Below, in pieces: positions 46,560 to 55,393 of a stretch of 64,000 nucleotides of DNA. Below the pieces are notes generated by a model, which saw only the letters and a program-made list of their open reading frames with translations, did not search any database and was not told where the DNA came from. The stretch's first letter is position 1; every line of letters starts with the position of its first letter. This DNA is from Sphingobium sp. TKS. GTDB taxonomy: Bacteria; Pseudomonadota; Alphaproteobacteria; Sphingomonadales; Sphingomonadaceae. The position numbers and the translations under genes were made by a program. Location of the stretch: positions 2,235,001-2,299,000 of the forward strand of contig NZ_CP005083.1 of assembly GCF_001563265.1 (NCBI RefSeq). Reading direction: 5' to 3'.

Positions 46560-46781
46560 TCGGATCCGGTCGAACCGCGACCCTATGGCGGGAGCCGCTG
46601 CATTCCGCTGGCACAGGTCGAGTTGCAGGGCTCGACCTACTGGCTGTGCGCGATGGAGTTGGACGAAAGCTTTGGGCTCTTCACCGCGCACGAGCTCTTC
46701 CCGTGTCCCGCGCAGCAGGGCGCAGCGGGATTTGCGCGTCGCATGATTGCACTCCACGCGATCGAACCCACGCTCCTCTGA
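46560..46781 (+). pseudogene. 5'-truncated gene fragment at the right edge of the IS
   Basis: The frame starting just inside or at the IS edge carries a protein-like piece: PLAQVELQGSTYWLCAMELD, SFGLFTAHELFPCPAQQGAA and RRMIALHAIEPTLL before the stop. There is no good start, so the upstream part was probably cut off by the IS. I see no matching left half on the other side. Confidence 0.4.
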
Positions 46782-46838
46782 CATTCCATGCCTCCGCTCG
46801 GCATGCAAAGGCTATGGCTGCCCCGAGCGGTTCTTGCG

Positions 46839-46856
46839 GATTTCCCGGATTTCCCG
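46839..46856. promoter_or_regulatory. Tandem 9-base repeat upstream of an antitoxin gene
   Basis: GATTTCCCG occurs twice in a row, followed by TATTGT, a possible -10. It lies 43 bases before the antitoxin ATG and is a likely operator. Confidence 0.4.
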
Positions 46857-46898
46857 TATTGTGCCCGCCAACCCCAGATCAGCAATGCGAGCGCAACC

Positions 46899-47171
46899 AT
46901 GGCGAAGGCCCTTGAAATCGTCTCCTCGGGAGATGTCCAGAAGCAGTTCGGACGCTATTCCGACGAGGCGATGATCCGTCCCGTCGGCGTCACCAAAAAT
47001 GGCCATCTCCGGTTCGTCATGGTGCCCATCGACGAGTATCAGCGCCTGCGTCGCCGGGAACGTGTCGCTGGCGGGGTCGAAGACCTGACCGACGACATGC
47101 TGGAAGCCATCCGCAGGGTCGAGCCTGGCGCGAAGTCGCAGGATGCAGAGCCACGTCTTGGAGCCGCCTGA
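46899..47171 (+). CDS. Phd/YefM-like antitoxin (orphaned)
   Basis: A 90-residue protein: ALEIVSSGDVQKQFGRYSDE, then VGVTKNGHLRFVMVPIDEYQ, with the strand-helix pattern of Phd-type antitoxins, and a C-terminal toxin-binding tail. The next gene is its toxin partner, interrupted by a stop codon. ATG 46899 is chosen; the frame to 46788 adds non-protein-like text. Confidence 0.75.
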   Translation: MAKALEIVSSGDVQKQFGRYSDEAMIRPVGVTKNGHLRFVMVPIDEYQRLRRRERVAGGVEDLTDDMLEAIRRVEPGAKSQDAEPRLGAA

Positions 47172-47577
47172 GCCCGGCGAGGTCATCAACTACAGTTATC
47201 TCTGGTGATACGAATATGAGCGGGGACGCGATGAGGGCGTGAAGGACCGCCCCGTCGCCGTCGTTGTCGTCGTGCAGACCGCCGATGGAATCGACAAGGT
47301 GCTCGTCGTCCCAATGACGACCACCCGGCCCAGCAAGGACCAGGCCGCGATCGAGGTACCTGATGCCGTGCGCCGACAACTCGGCCTGAAGGCCGACCGC
47401 AGCTGGATTGTCGTGAGCGAGTGGAACGAGTTCTCCTGGCCCGGCTTCGACCTTCGGCCGATCAACCGGAAATCAGGCGAAATCAGCTACGGCGCGCTTC
47501 CTGCTGGGCTCTTCCGCCGCGTCCGCGACGCGATCGTCGCGGGGGCAGCCGGCCGGCCGATTGACAGGGACGCCTGA
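47143..47577 (+). pseudogene. PemK/MazF-like toxin gene with an in-frame stop
   Basis: ATG 47143 begins inside the antitoxin end. The N-terminus PPEPGEVINYSYLW is followed by TGA (47206-47208), then YEYERGRDEGVKDRPVAVVV and VVPMTTTRPSKDQAAIEVPD, SWIVVSEWNEFSWPGFDLRP, as in PemK-like growth inhibitors. Relatives have Arg or Trp at the stop. A shortened product could start at GTG 47239 and keep much of the barrel. Confidence 0.7.
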
Positions 47578-47906
47578 CGCGACCGTGACGCGGCCGCCAT
47601 GGTCATAGCGATCACTCTTATGCTCATGCATCCATATCCGCCGGGTCCGCCGGATCGGCGATTTGCGTTCGCACCCTGAAAGTCGTCGCCGGCGCGAAAA
47701 AAACGTCGCGCCGGTAACCCATCGGCCTTTGAGGCGCAGCCATCTTCCCAATCGCCGGCAGCCTTCGCGGATGGCACGATCGCCACCCATCCCTTCGACA
47801 CGAGGCCGGATGCAGCCCGCCATGGCTTGTGCGGACTCGCCGAGCGGTGATCGGTGACGGGAGGAGAGGGGGGGAAGAGACGGCGATCATCCTAGGAGAT
47901 CGCCCG

Positions 47907-48779
47907 ATGCTCACCACCCGCACCCAACGGTGGCGCGACCGCCGTTGCCGCTGGATCCCCGATGCCAGCGAGATCGATCCCACGCGCCTTTCGGTCGACG
48001 TCATCGACACGCGCTTGCAAGCCGCGCCTTTCATCAAGGCCCACCACTATGCCGCTTCCATGCCCGTGGCGCGTCTCTCGGTGGGGTTGTTCGCCAACGG
48101 CAAGGGCGGCCGGCCGGAACTCGTTGGCGTCTGCGTCTTCTCGCATCCGGTGAACGACGCCAGCGTGCCGAAGAGCGCGGGACTCACCAACGCGCGCACG
48201 GCGTGCGACCTCGGCCGCCTCGTCATCACCGACGCGACCGGCGGCAACGCGGAGACCTATCTGGTCTCCAGGGCCTTTCGGCTCCTGCGGCGCGAAAAGC
48301 CCGAAATCCTCTCGGTCATCTCCTATGCGGATCCGGTGCGACGTGTCGATGCCGACGGCAACGTGTTCATGCCGGGCCATATCGGCGGCGTCTATGCCGT
48401 CATGGGAAGCCAATATACCGGCCGGTCGAGCCCGCGCACCGACCTGGTCATGCCCGACGGACGCCCCATTTCGTCGCGGGCGATTTCCAAGATCCGCAAC
48501 GCGGAATCTGGACAGCGCTATGCGATGGACGATCTGCTTCGCGCCGGCGCGCGCGCACCTCGCCTTGGCGAAGATCGCGCCTCCTGGCTCGCCGACCTCG
48601 AACGCACCGGCTTCCTGCGCCGTCTCCGCCACCCCGGCTGTCACGCCTATCTATTTCCGCTTACGAAAGCCGCGCGCATCGCAGCTCGGAAGGTTCCCAG
48701 CCTTCCCTATCCGATCCTCGACCGCGTCGCGACCGAAGGCGATGTCACCGCGTTGCCGCTGCTCCATCTCGCTGCGTGA
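47907..48779 (+). CDS. Mom-like DNA-modification protein (GNAT-type fold)
   Basis: The phage Mu Mom protein changes adenine to methylcarbamoyl-adenine and so blocks many restriction enzymes. This 290-residue protein has the HHYAASMPVARLSVGLF segment, LVGVCVFSHPVND, a CDLGRLVITDATGGNAE loop, and ISYADPVRRVDADG with FMPGHIGGVYAVMG, which I recognise from Mom-family proteins on alphaproteobacterial elements. AGGAG precedes ATG 47907. A purine tract lies 27 bases upstream. A partial copy of its end is at 49627. Confidence 0.65.
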   Translation: MLTTRTQRWRDRRCRWIPDASEIDPTRLSVDVIDTRLQAAPFIKAHHYAASMPVARLSVGLFANGKGGRPELVGVCVFSHPVNDASVPKSAGLTNARTACDLGRLVITDATGGNAETYLVSRAFRLLRREKPEILSVISYADPVRRVDADGNVFMPGHIGGVYAVMGSQYTGRSSPRTDLVMPDGRPISSRAISKIRNAESGQRYAMDDLLRAGARAPRLGEDRASWLADLERTGFLRRLRHPGCHAYLFPLTKAARIAARKVPSLPYPILDRVATEGDVTALPLLHLAA

Positions 48780-48844
48780 GCCACCTCGCATCCCGATCGC
48801 GGCGCGATCCGAATTCGGCGGCGGTAAATTCATGAGGAAATGAC

Positions 48845-49513
48845 ATGGCAGACAATTATCTTTCGGCGAGCTTCGCCTTCACCTGCACCGATGCGGAAAT
48901 GGCGCTGCTGGTCGAAGCATTCCAGGCCGCGACAGACCTTTCGATGGGCCTCGACCCCGGCAATCCAACCGTGGAACTACTCGCCGTACTGCCGCCCTCG
49001 AAGGCAGAAGATCCTTGGAGCGGCCTGCGTGATCTGTTCTGCGATCCGGACTATCCGACTTTTGGCGCTGACATGAGCATCGACCCCGACCCGACCGAAC
49101 CGCGCACGATTGGCTTCCACGGCATGACTGACTTCCAGCCAGAACCGATCGCTACCCTCATTCATCGCTGCTGTCAGCCAACCCTGAAGCAAGCGCCGAT
49201 CGGCTTCGAGTGGGCCGAGACCTGCTCGAAGCCTTGGGTGAACGAGTTCGGCGGCGGGTGGTGCGCCATCCATGCCGATCGTGTCGAGTGCCAGGCCACG
49301 CGCGAGGGTCTCGCGGCTGCTCTTCGGACCGAGGCTCCCGCTGCCGAGACGCTCTCGAAATTCCACGGCGCATGGGGTGCGCTTCCCGACCATCCCGTCA
49401 CGGATTGGCAATATGAAGTCGCAAACGGCGACACCCGGCTGGGCTATTGGGACTGGGTGGTCATCCGGCAAACCGTCGACGACTGTGTCGCCTCGGACCC
49501 GTTCCCCGACTGA
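48845..49513 (+). CDS. Conserved hypothetical protein, 222 residues, intact member of a three-copy family
   Basis: Three modules can be seen: an N-terminal part with WSGLRDLFCDPDYPTFGAD, a middle with MTDFQPEPIATLIHRCC, APIGFEWAETC and NEFGGGWCAIHADR, and a C-terminal part with LPDHPVTDWQYEV and DTRLGYWDWV. The same three are split over 35612-36287, and the first two form the gene at 60362-60898. The function is unknown. Confidence 0.7.
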   Translation: MADNYLSASFAFTCTDAEMALLVEAFQAATDLSMGLDPGNPTVELLAVLPPSKAEDPWSGLRDLFCDPDYPTFGADMSIDPDPTEPRTIGFHGMTDFQPEPIATLIHRCCQPTLKQAPIGFEWAETCSKPWVNEFGGGWCAIHADRVECQATREGLAAALRTEAPAAETLSKFHGAWGALPDHPVTDWQYEVANGDTRLGYWDWVVIRQTVDDCVASDPFPD

Positions 49514-49626
49514 TGTTCCCCGCCCTCGCTTCCATTTGACAGCATAACCCGGAGCAGGTCCTTCCAAACGGATTCATCCGCCATCGCAGGTCATGGCATC
49601 GCCTGCGAATCTGCCCGGCCGACAAT

Positions 49627-49788
49627 ATGTTCCACCAGGCAGGACCTCGCTGCGCCTACCTGTTCCCGCTAACCGGGGCAGCGCGTAGCGCAGCCCGCAA
49701 GCCGCCGAACTTGGTCTATCCGACACTAAGCCGCGCCGCGACCGAAGGCGATGTCACCGCGCTCCCGCTGCTCGCCCTCGCGGCGTAG
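49627..49788 (+). pseudogene. 3' fragment of a second mom-like gene
   Basis: From 49642 the translation CAYLFPLTGAARSAARKP and YPTLSRAATEGDVTALPLL matches the C-terminal 48 residues of the Mom-like protein (CHAYLFPLTKAARIAARK, YPILDRVATEGDVTALPLL). The rest is missing. An ATG at 49627 gives an open frame of 53 residues, which may be chance. The 48845 gene lies between the full and partial copies, which suggests a duplication and deletion around it. Confidence 0.75.
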
Positions 49789-49820
49789 CGCCAAGGCGGT
49801 CATCCGGCCGAAGCTCTGGG

Positions 49821-50438
49821 TCAGACGGACGCCGGATGATCGACAAGCTCCAGAAACAGCACTGGCCGCATCGCGAGCTGCGCGCCGATCCCGCCGTCGC
49901 GAAAGCTCTCGGGACGCTGGAACACCATGGCAAAGCCGCGGTTCACGCGTGTCGTCTCCGCGATCACGCGCGCGACATCGTGCCGGTCGTGCGCGGCGGT
50001 TTCATCGATCGCGAACAGTTCCGGCGGGACGTCCTCGGATGCTATAGGCGCGTCGCGCTCCGATCCCGGCCGGGCGTTGTCGATAATTCGAAGCGGCTTC
50101 AGCCGCTCGAGCAGGCAGGTCTTGCCTGCGCGCGGCCGCCCGACAACGACGAGGACGCCGCCGCCGGCCATATGCTCGCGCAGCCGCCCATGGAGTTCGA
50201 ACCAGTCGCTGCTGTCCTGGCGGTGGCCGGGCGCCGTGACGCTATGCCACCGCCAATGGCTGAACGGGACAGGGTCGCTCCGGATTTGCTTCCAGGCCTC
50301 ATAGACCCGCGCAACGATCTCATTGCCGACATAGGATCGCAAGCGTTCTAGCGCCGCTAAAGTGCCGCCATAATCTGCCAACCAGGCTGGCTGTGCCGCT
50401 GTCACCTCCGGTGCCTCCCTTACGATCCGCACAACCAT
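49821..50438 (-). CDS. P-loop ATPase-like protein, 205 residues
   Basis: A Walker A motif (GRPRAGKT) and a Walker B-like stretch (ELFAIDETAA) stand about 45 residues apart, followed by RVNRGFAMVFQRPESF, which recalls small plasmid ATPases of the KAP/AAA type. The N-terminal part is helical. ATG 50438 is chosen, as the region before it is weak. It is the only - strand gene of size here, and its role is unknown. Confidence 0.65.
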   Translation of the reverse strand: MVVRIVREAPEVTAAQPAWLADYGGTLAALERLRSYVGNEIVARVYEAWKQIRSDPVPFSHWRWHSVTAPGHRQDSSDWFELHGRLREHMAGGGVLVVVGRPRAGKTCLLERLKPLRIIDNARPGSERDAPIASEDVPPELFAIDETAAHDRHDVARVIAETTRVNRGFAMVFQRPESFRDGGIGAQLAMRPVLFLELVDHPASV

Positions 50439-50622
50439 GTGCCGCAAAACGCGGCGTCCAAGCATATTCGACCGCGACCGATTGTCGACCAATCCCGCTC
50501 CTTGATGAATAGCCGATGTGCGGGCGGCGGTTCAACGCGGCGCAGCGCGTCAGCGTCGAGCGCACGCAATTGATCGATTGTGAAGCATCTCATCGGCCGA
50601 GGGGCCGCACGGAGGATCTTCC

Positions 50623-51318
50623 ATGAATAGTATTGACAGGCGCGACCCCGCCCAGGTGCTCGCGCGCCTTCGGGCGGCGCTCGCAACTCCCGCGGATACG
50701 GATGCGGCAACCGCGGCAACGCTGGTCGAGGACATCCGAGAGGCCGAGCAACGTTTCACCCGTATTTCGGAACCTTCAACTGAAATTCATCTCGGGCGGG
50801 TCGACCATGAAGGAAGCACGACCATCGTCGCGGCTCATTCGCGAAACACGCTTTTGCAAAAGCTCGTATCCTGTTGCGATCGCCGCTGGCCTCATGACAG
50901 CGAAACGCCTCCCGATCTCAACGAGAGGCCCGAGCAGCGCCTGGGAGAATTCCAGCAACGGCTCCCGGCGCTCACCATCGCCATTTGGACAGTTCGCGAC
51001 AGCCACGACGAAGCGCTACCTGACGACAGGCTCGAGACTGGCCGCTATTGCGTGCTTGGCACCGCGCACCTCTGCGCGGCGACAGCCAACCAGCTCGATC
51101 GATGGTGCAGCGAAAATTCGGATGGCGGTCCATTCGTCATCGCCCGCAGCATCTACGGATGGTTCATACCCACTCGCGAGGTCGCTTCGGGGCTTCACGA
51201 ACACATCCCCGAAGATCTGCTGGCCGCCCTGCGCTTCGGTCGCGAACGCGGCTTCGATCATATCCTGTTCGATTGTGACGCCGGCACGATTGCCGATCTT
51301 CCCGTCTATGATTGGTAG
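50623..51318 (+). CDS. DUF5983-like modular protein, 231 residues
   Basis: An N-terminal helical segment (AQVLARLRAALATPADTDAA) is followed by a C-terminal alpha/beta domain ending RSIYGWFIPTREV, LLAALRFGRERGFDHILFD and LPVYDW. This last module (YGWF, then FARERGC-LLLDRDG-like, then YDW) is shared with the gene at 53241. Plasmids and integrative elements often carry such proteins. GGAGG lies before ATG 50623. Confidence 0.65.
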   Translation: MNSIDRRDPAQVLARLRAALATPADTDAATAATLVEDIREAEQRFTRISEPSTEIHLGRVDHEGSTTIVAAHSRNTLLQKLVSCCDRRWPHDSETPPDLNERPEQRLGEFQQRLPALTIAIWTVRDSHDEALPDDRLETGRYCVLGTAHLCAATANQLDRWCSENSDGGPFVIARSIYGWFIPTREVASGLHEHIPEDLLAALRFGRERGFDHILFDCDAGTIADLPVYDW

Positions 51319-51419
51319 CCATCCACCTTTCGTCGAGAAGGGGGAGGGAGGGGGCGGGGCAGCGGCGCATGAGCGGGCAGACGGCCTGCTGCGAAAAAAA
51401 TCGATCGGAGGCACCCCAA

Positions 51420-51917
51420 ATGTCAGATCGCGATAGCATGGTGCTTCTGCTTGAGGCACTCGCGTTCCTCAACGACCATCCCAATTTCAGCTTGCGGCGC
51501 GACAGGCGCCGCACCTCCTATGACCTTGCGGCACGTATCGATCGCTACCTCGCGCGCCGGGCCGGCCCTACGCACCCGGCCATTCCCGAAGCCCGTGATC
51601 GCTGGGCCTCCACCTCTTTCCTGCGGATCGACCCCGACGAATATCTGGTCGAGCCTGCCGAGTTTGGCTACTGGGTCCGAGGCTGGATCCTGATCGGCCG
51701 CACAAGCCTCGGCGAAGCCGATCCTGAGCTCCGCGCCAGATATGAAGCCGCCGTCGCGGCGTTGCCCGATATCACCCGCCAGGCCTTCATCGCCCATCGC
51801 GTCGAAGGGCTCGAATATGGCCCGATCGCCGAACGCCTCGGCATCAGCGCCATTGATGTCCAGGTCCGCATCGCCGAGGCGCTTATCGCCATCGCCAAGG
51901 CCGTCGAGATCCCATAA
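51420..51917 (+). CDS. Sigma-70 region-4-like helix-turn-helix protein
   Basis: The C-terminal 50 residues (LPDITRQAFIAHRVEGLEYG, then IAERLGISAIDVQVRIAEAL) look like sigma factor region 4. The N-terminal 100 residues do not contain a clear region 2, so it may not act as a true sigma. It could be a transcription regulator of the element. A purine tract at 51334-51360 stands about 60 bases upstream of the ATG. Confidence 0.7.
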   Translation: MSDRDSMVLLLEALAFLNDHPNFSLRRDRRRTSYDLAARIDRYLARRAGPTHPAIPEARDRWASTSFLRIDPDEYLVEPAEFGYWVRGWILIGRTSLGEADPELRARYEAAVAALPDITRQAFIAHRVEGLEYGPIAERLGISAIDVQVRIAEALIAIAKAVEIP

Positions 51918-51925
51918 GCGATAGA

Positions 51926-52117
51926 TCAGGATTTGAGACCGGCCTCCAGCAGCTGCATCCGGTCCGCGGCAACCTCGGCGACCCGGGCCTGAATCACATG
52001 GCCGCGGCTCTGCAACACCTCGGCCAACCCCCGAACCATACCGATCAGCGCGGTTGTCCGCACGCCCTCATCGAGGACACGCAACAGCTCGGTTTCCTCT
52101 GCGTCCAGTTCACGCAT
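51926..52117 (-). CDS. Small helical hypothetical protein, 63 residues
   Basis: ATG 52117 starts MRELDAEETELLRVLDEGVR, followed by GMVRGLAEVLQSRGHVIQA, an acidic, all-helical product. AGG precedes the start. It is convergent with the sigma-like gene. The function is unknown. Confidence 0.45.
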   Translation of the reverse strand: MRELDAEETELLRVLDEGVRTTALIGMVRGLAEVLQSRGHVIQARVAEVAADRMQLLEAGLKS

Positions 52118-52248
52118 CCTGGTTCCAGTCCTGCTCGGGGGCTGCATCGCTTCGCACGACCCGTACGCGCATGCTCGGGCGATCACGGCGAGTCGGCTGA
52201 GCCAAAGCATAACACCATCCCGACATCACCCAAATTGCGGAGGCGATC

Positions 52249-52728
52249 ATGCAGGCCCGTGAAATGGAAATCGTGCTCGATCACTTCGCGCGATCGGGCG
52301 GCGTAGCACCCGTTCGCCCCTACTACATCTGGGGCGAGTTCCGCGTCGAGACCGATGGCGAGACGCTCTACAGCGATGAGGGGCATGAATATTGTCGCGA
52401 CTGCGCGGATCGCCTCCTCGAAAAGGTGCTTCCCCACCTGTCGGCCAGCGAGCGGCACGATCACCGCATCTCATCGACCGAACTTCACCATGAGGACACG
52501 TGCAAACACTGCCTCATCTGTGGGGCGCTTCTCGACTATGCCCTGAACGAGACCGGCGTCGCCGCCGAGCTCGACCACTACGTGTCGCATCCACCGTCTC
52601 GGCCCCTGCGCGCCGGAGATGCCTTCCATATCGCCAGAATGCTCGAGGCGGCCCCAGCCGACCATGGCGTGCTGCGCCTCGCCCGGGAGGCGCTTCGCCG
52701 GATTCCTCGAAAGCATCGACGCAATTGA
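52249..52728 (+). CDS. Hypothetical protein with Cys pairs (possible zinc binding), 159 residues
   Basis: Two Cys clusters (EYCRDCAD and DTCKHCLICGALLDY) suggest zinc ligands. The N-terminus has IVLDHFARSGGVAPVRPYYI. GGAGG lies nine bases before ATG 52249. The C-terminus is basic (RRIPRKHRR). No known family is recognised. Confidence 0.65.
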   Translation: MQAREMEIVLDHFARSGGVAPVRPYYIWGEFRVETDGETLYSDEGHEYCRDCADRLLEKVLPHLSASERHDHRISSTELHHEDTCKHCLICGALLDYALNETGVAAELDHYVSHPPSRPLRAGDAFHIARMLEAAPADHGVLRLAREALRRIPRKHRRN

Positions 52729-52884
52729 AAGCGCGTTTCCACTCGACCGCTGCGCATCGCCGACCAATGCCCGGCGCGCTCCCGCATCCATGCCCCGTGC
52801 GCCAGACTTCAGAGCGATGTCCTTTCGTGGTCGGCAAAGCGAAAACGTCGAGCGAGTGAGGAAAGCCAGTCGGGAGATCATGTC

Positions 52885-53208
52885 ATGGGTGAACGAGAAC
52901 TATTCGCCATCACAGCAAGCGAAGAGGGATGGAGCGATACGACGCAGATCGATCTTCTCCTGGACTATATCGAAAACCAGGACTCGATCGACGCCTTCGC
53001 GGATTTCCTCGCGGAACGACGCGCACACGTCCCAACCCCGTCGCTTTACACCGACCCGGCCGACGCATTTCTCTGGGAAGTGGCGGAACTGCTGCAGCAC
53101 GCCGGTCTTATCCAGAGCCCCGAATTCCAGACTTTCTGCGCCACCATATTCGACACGATGACGGCCGAGCAGGCCGCCGATTTCTGGCGCATGCGCGACG
53201 GCGACTGA
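52885..53208 (+). CDS. Hypothetical protein, 107 residues
   Basis: Acidic, helical protein: TTQIDLLLDYIENQDSIDAF, DAFLWEVAELLQHAGLIQSP, then an end at WRMRDGD. ATG 52885 is used. It lies 33 bases before the next gene, in the same direction. The function is unknown. Confidence 0.6.
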   Translation: MGERELFAITASEEGWSDTTQIDLLLDYIENQDSIDAFADFLAERRAHVPTPSLYTDPADAFLWEVAELLQHAGLIQSPEFQTFCATIFDTMTAEQAADFWRMRDGD

Positions 53209-53240
53209 GCCGCCGCATCGCCGCAGACAGGAGACATTCC

Positions 53241-53939
53241 ATGTCGGCAAATGCAAGGCGCGATTTTGCGCAACTCCTCGCCGGCGCCCGTATGGCGCTT
53301 CAAAATCCCGACCGTCGCAGCGAAGAAACGCGCCTCCGCCTGGTCGACCAGTTGGCCAAGGCCGAAGGGCTGATCGAAACGCACATGGTCCCCTGGGAAA
53401 TCGCCGTTCATGTCGCCCGGATCGACCATCGCCATGGCAGCGAATTCTTTGCCGCGCTCACTCGCCAGGCGTTGATGGCGCAGTTCGGCAGCTATTGCCG
53501 CATATGGTGGTCCGAGATCGATGACAAGCGCGACCCCGCCGACCTTGATGACGACGCTGTCGCCAGCACCTATTTCGACCGGCACCATGGCGAATGTCTC
53601 GAAACGGACATGATTTCCATCCCCGCGCCCGAGGCGCTCGTGACCATGCCGGTTCGCAGCGATCGCTACGTCACCCTGAGCAACCACCATATCCAGCCGT
53701 CGACCGGCGATCTCCTCGACGAGTGGGCGCGGCTACCGCCCGAGGACAGGCCGCTGGGCGTCGCCGAAACGGGCTACGGTTGGTTCGTTCTGACCGACCC
53801 GATCCACCAGGATTCGGTCGAAGAGGTTCCCGTGGAACTCACCGCTGTGCTGTCTTTCGCCCGCGATCAGGGTTGCCGATATCTGCTCCTCGACCGCGAC
53901 GGCGATGAAGTGAACGGCCTCAATCATTTCGACTGGTAG
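53241..53939 (+). CDS. Two-module hypothetical protein, 232 residues
   Basis: The N-terminal module (RRDFAQLLAGARMALQNPD, WEIAVHVARIDHRHGSEFFA, AQFGSYCRIWWSEIDD) is closely matched by the protein at 54537. The C-terminal module (GYGWFVLTDPIHQ, LTAVLSFARDQGCRYLLLDR, NHFDW) is matched by that at 50623. It is thus a mosaic of the two. GGAG lies upstream of ATG 53241. The function is unknown. Confidence 0.7.
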   Translation: MSANARRDFAQLLAGARMALQNPDRRSEETRLRLVDQLAKAEGLIETHMVPWEIAVHVARIDHRHGSEFFAALTRQALMAQFGSYCRIWWSEIDDKRDPADLDDDAVASTYFDRHHGECLETDMISIPAPEALVTMPVRSDRYVTLSNHHIQPSTGDLLDEWARLPPEDRPLGVAETGYGWFVLTDPIHQDSVEEVPVELTAVLSFARDQGCRYLLLDRDGDEVNGLNHFDW

Positions 53940-54111
53940 CCGGGGCGCCCGACACCGTGCGCCTGACGTCTGCAGGACCGATCGAAAGTCTTGCCTGAAC
54001 CTCCGCGACCTCGTCGCGCCATCACTGACCGCCGGCTCGCCGTAACCCAGCGTAGCGGACCAGCCTGCCCGACGGCAGCGCCCAACTTCGCTTCCGTGAC
54101 AGGAGCACCGC

Positions 54112-54450
54112 ATGCCTGAACTTCCTTCCCTCGAATTGCTGCGTGAAGCTCGCGGCCGCCTGGCGTCGCATGACCTCAACGATCCGGCGACCACGCAGCT
54201 CATCCTGAAAATCGACGTGCATCTCGCGGCCCTGGCGCCGAACCCTGGCTCAGCCGAACTGGTCGAGGCTGCCTGCAAGGAGTGGCGCAGCTTCGACGAG
54301 ATCGACATTGATTCGGACGAACAGCGCGTCAGCATCGGCGAAGACGGCACATGGGTCCGCGCTTGGATCTTCCTGTCTCATGACGACGCCGCGCGCCACG
54401 GCGTATCAGCAGAAATCTGCGCCCCGACCGACAGTGCCCAAACTCCCTGA
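54112..54450 (+). CDS. Hypothetical protein, 112 residues
   Basis: It begins PSLELLREARGRLASHDLND, similar in pattern to the N-terminal helices of the 50623 and 53241 proteins. An acidic middle (DEIDIDSDEQRVSIGEDGTW, then VRAWIFLSHDDAARH) follows. GGAG is near the ATG. It may be another member of the same modular group. Confidence 0.6.
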   Translation: MPELPSLELLREARGRLASHDLNDPATTQLILKIDVHLAALAPNPGSAELVEAACKEWRSFDEIDIDSDEQRVSIGEDGTWVRAWIFLSHDDAARHGVSAEICAPTDSAQTP

Positions 54451-54536
54451 CATGTCCGTACGACGGAATTCGATCTCCCATCATGGAGGGGAGCGCGGTG
54501 GGAGGTTTTTTGAAGACTATCGGGGAGATCGAACCC

Positions 54537-55277
54537 ATGTCCGGATTTACCAACCGCGACTATGCCCAGTTGCTATCGCGCGCCCGCGCCGCCCTTGAAA
54601 CGCCGGCGGACCTCAGCCCCACTGAAATCAACTATGTGATCAAGGACATCGCCCTCGCTGAAGATGCCGCCGCCGGCGGCCATCTCCCCTGGCGCATGCA
54701 AATCCATGTCGCAACGATCGCCCACTGCGAAGGGATCAATCACTATGCAGCATGCACCCGCGCCGCGCTCATGGCGGAGGTTGCAGCTTATTGTCGCGAA
54801 TGGTGGGACGAGATCTCCCACCAGGGTGATCCGGCCCAGCTCGAGGACGAGCAGGTCGCGCAGCTCTATTTCGACAAACATCCCAGCGAGACGCTTTCAA
54901 CGAGCGAACTGACGCTCGATCCCGACCCAACGGATGACGATACCGGCGAGGAACCACCAGACCTCGGCGCACCGGTCCCGGACGAAGCGATCGACGAGCA
55001 AGATGTAGCGTCCCGACAACGGGCCGCGGCCTCCGCCATCTACGAATGCTATGGTTTCGGGCGGCCGGTCGGGGACGCCGACACCTGGTGGACAACGATA
55101 CCCGGAGACATATTCAGCCGCACCATCTGGTTCGAGTGCGACCACACCGGCATTCCTGTCCCGCCGGCGACCCTTTTCATCACCTTCGAACCGGGAACCG
55201 ATCGCCTCATCTCCGCCGTCGCGACCGACAGCGACGGCAATCCCGTCGGTAGGCCCGCTCCCCTGATCACGGGATAG
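54537..55277 (+). CDS. Two-module hypothetical protein, 246 residues
   Basis: The N-terminal module (YAQLLSRARAALETPADL, WRMQIHVATIAHCEGINHYA, AYCREWWDEIS, LYFDKHPSET) repeats that of the 53241 protein. The C-terminal module differs: DTWWTTIPGDIFSRTIWFEC, then LFITFEPGTDRLISAVATDS, beta-rich. A purine-rich stretch lies 33-55 bases before ATG 54537. The function is unknown. Confidence 0.65.
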   Translation: MSGFTNRDYAQLLSRARAALETPADLSPTEINYVIKDIALAEDAAAGGHLPWRMQIHVATIAHCEGINHYAACTRAALMAEVAAYCREWWDEISHQGDPAQLEDEQVAQLYFDKHPSETLSTSELTLDPDPTDDDTGEEPPDLGAPVPDEAIDEQDVASRQRAAASAIYECYGFGRPVGDADTWWTTIPGDIFSRTIWFECDHTGIPVPPATLFITFEPGTDRLISAVATDSDGNPVGRPAPLITG

Positions 55278-55393
55278 TTTCCCACGCGGTTCTGCGGTGG
55301 TCGACCGGCCCCGCATCGCCCGAAACTGGCCGGCCACCGCCGGTCTGCAGTGGCCGGACCCGCTCCAACTTCACTCCAATCCGGGAGGCAGCA

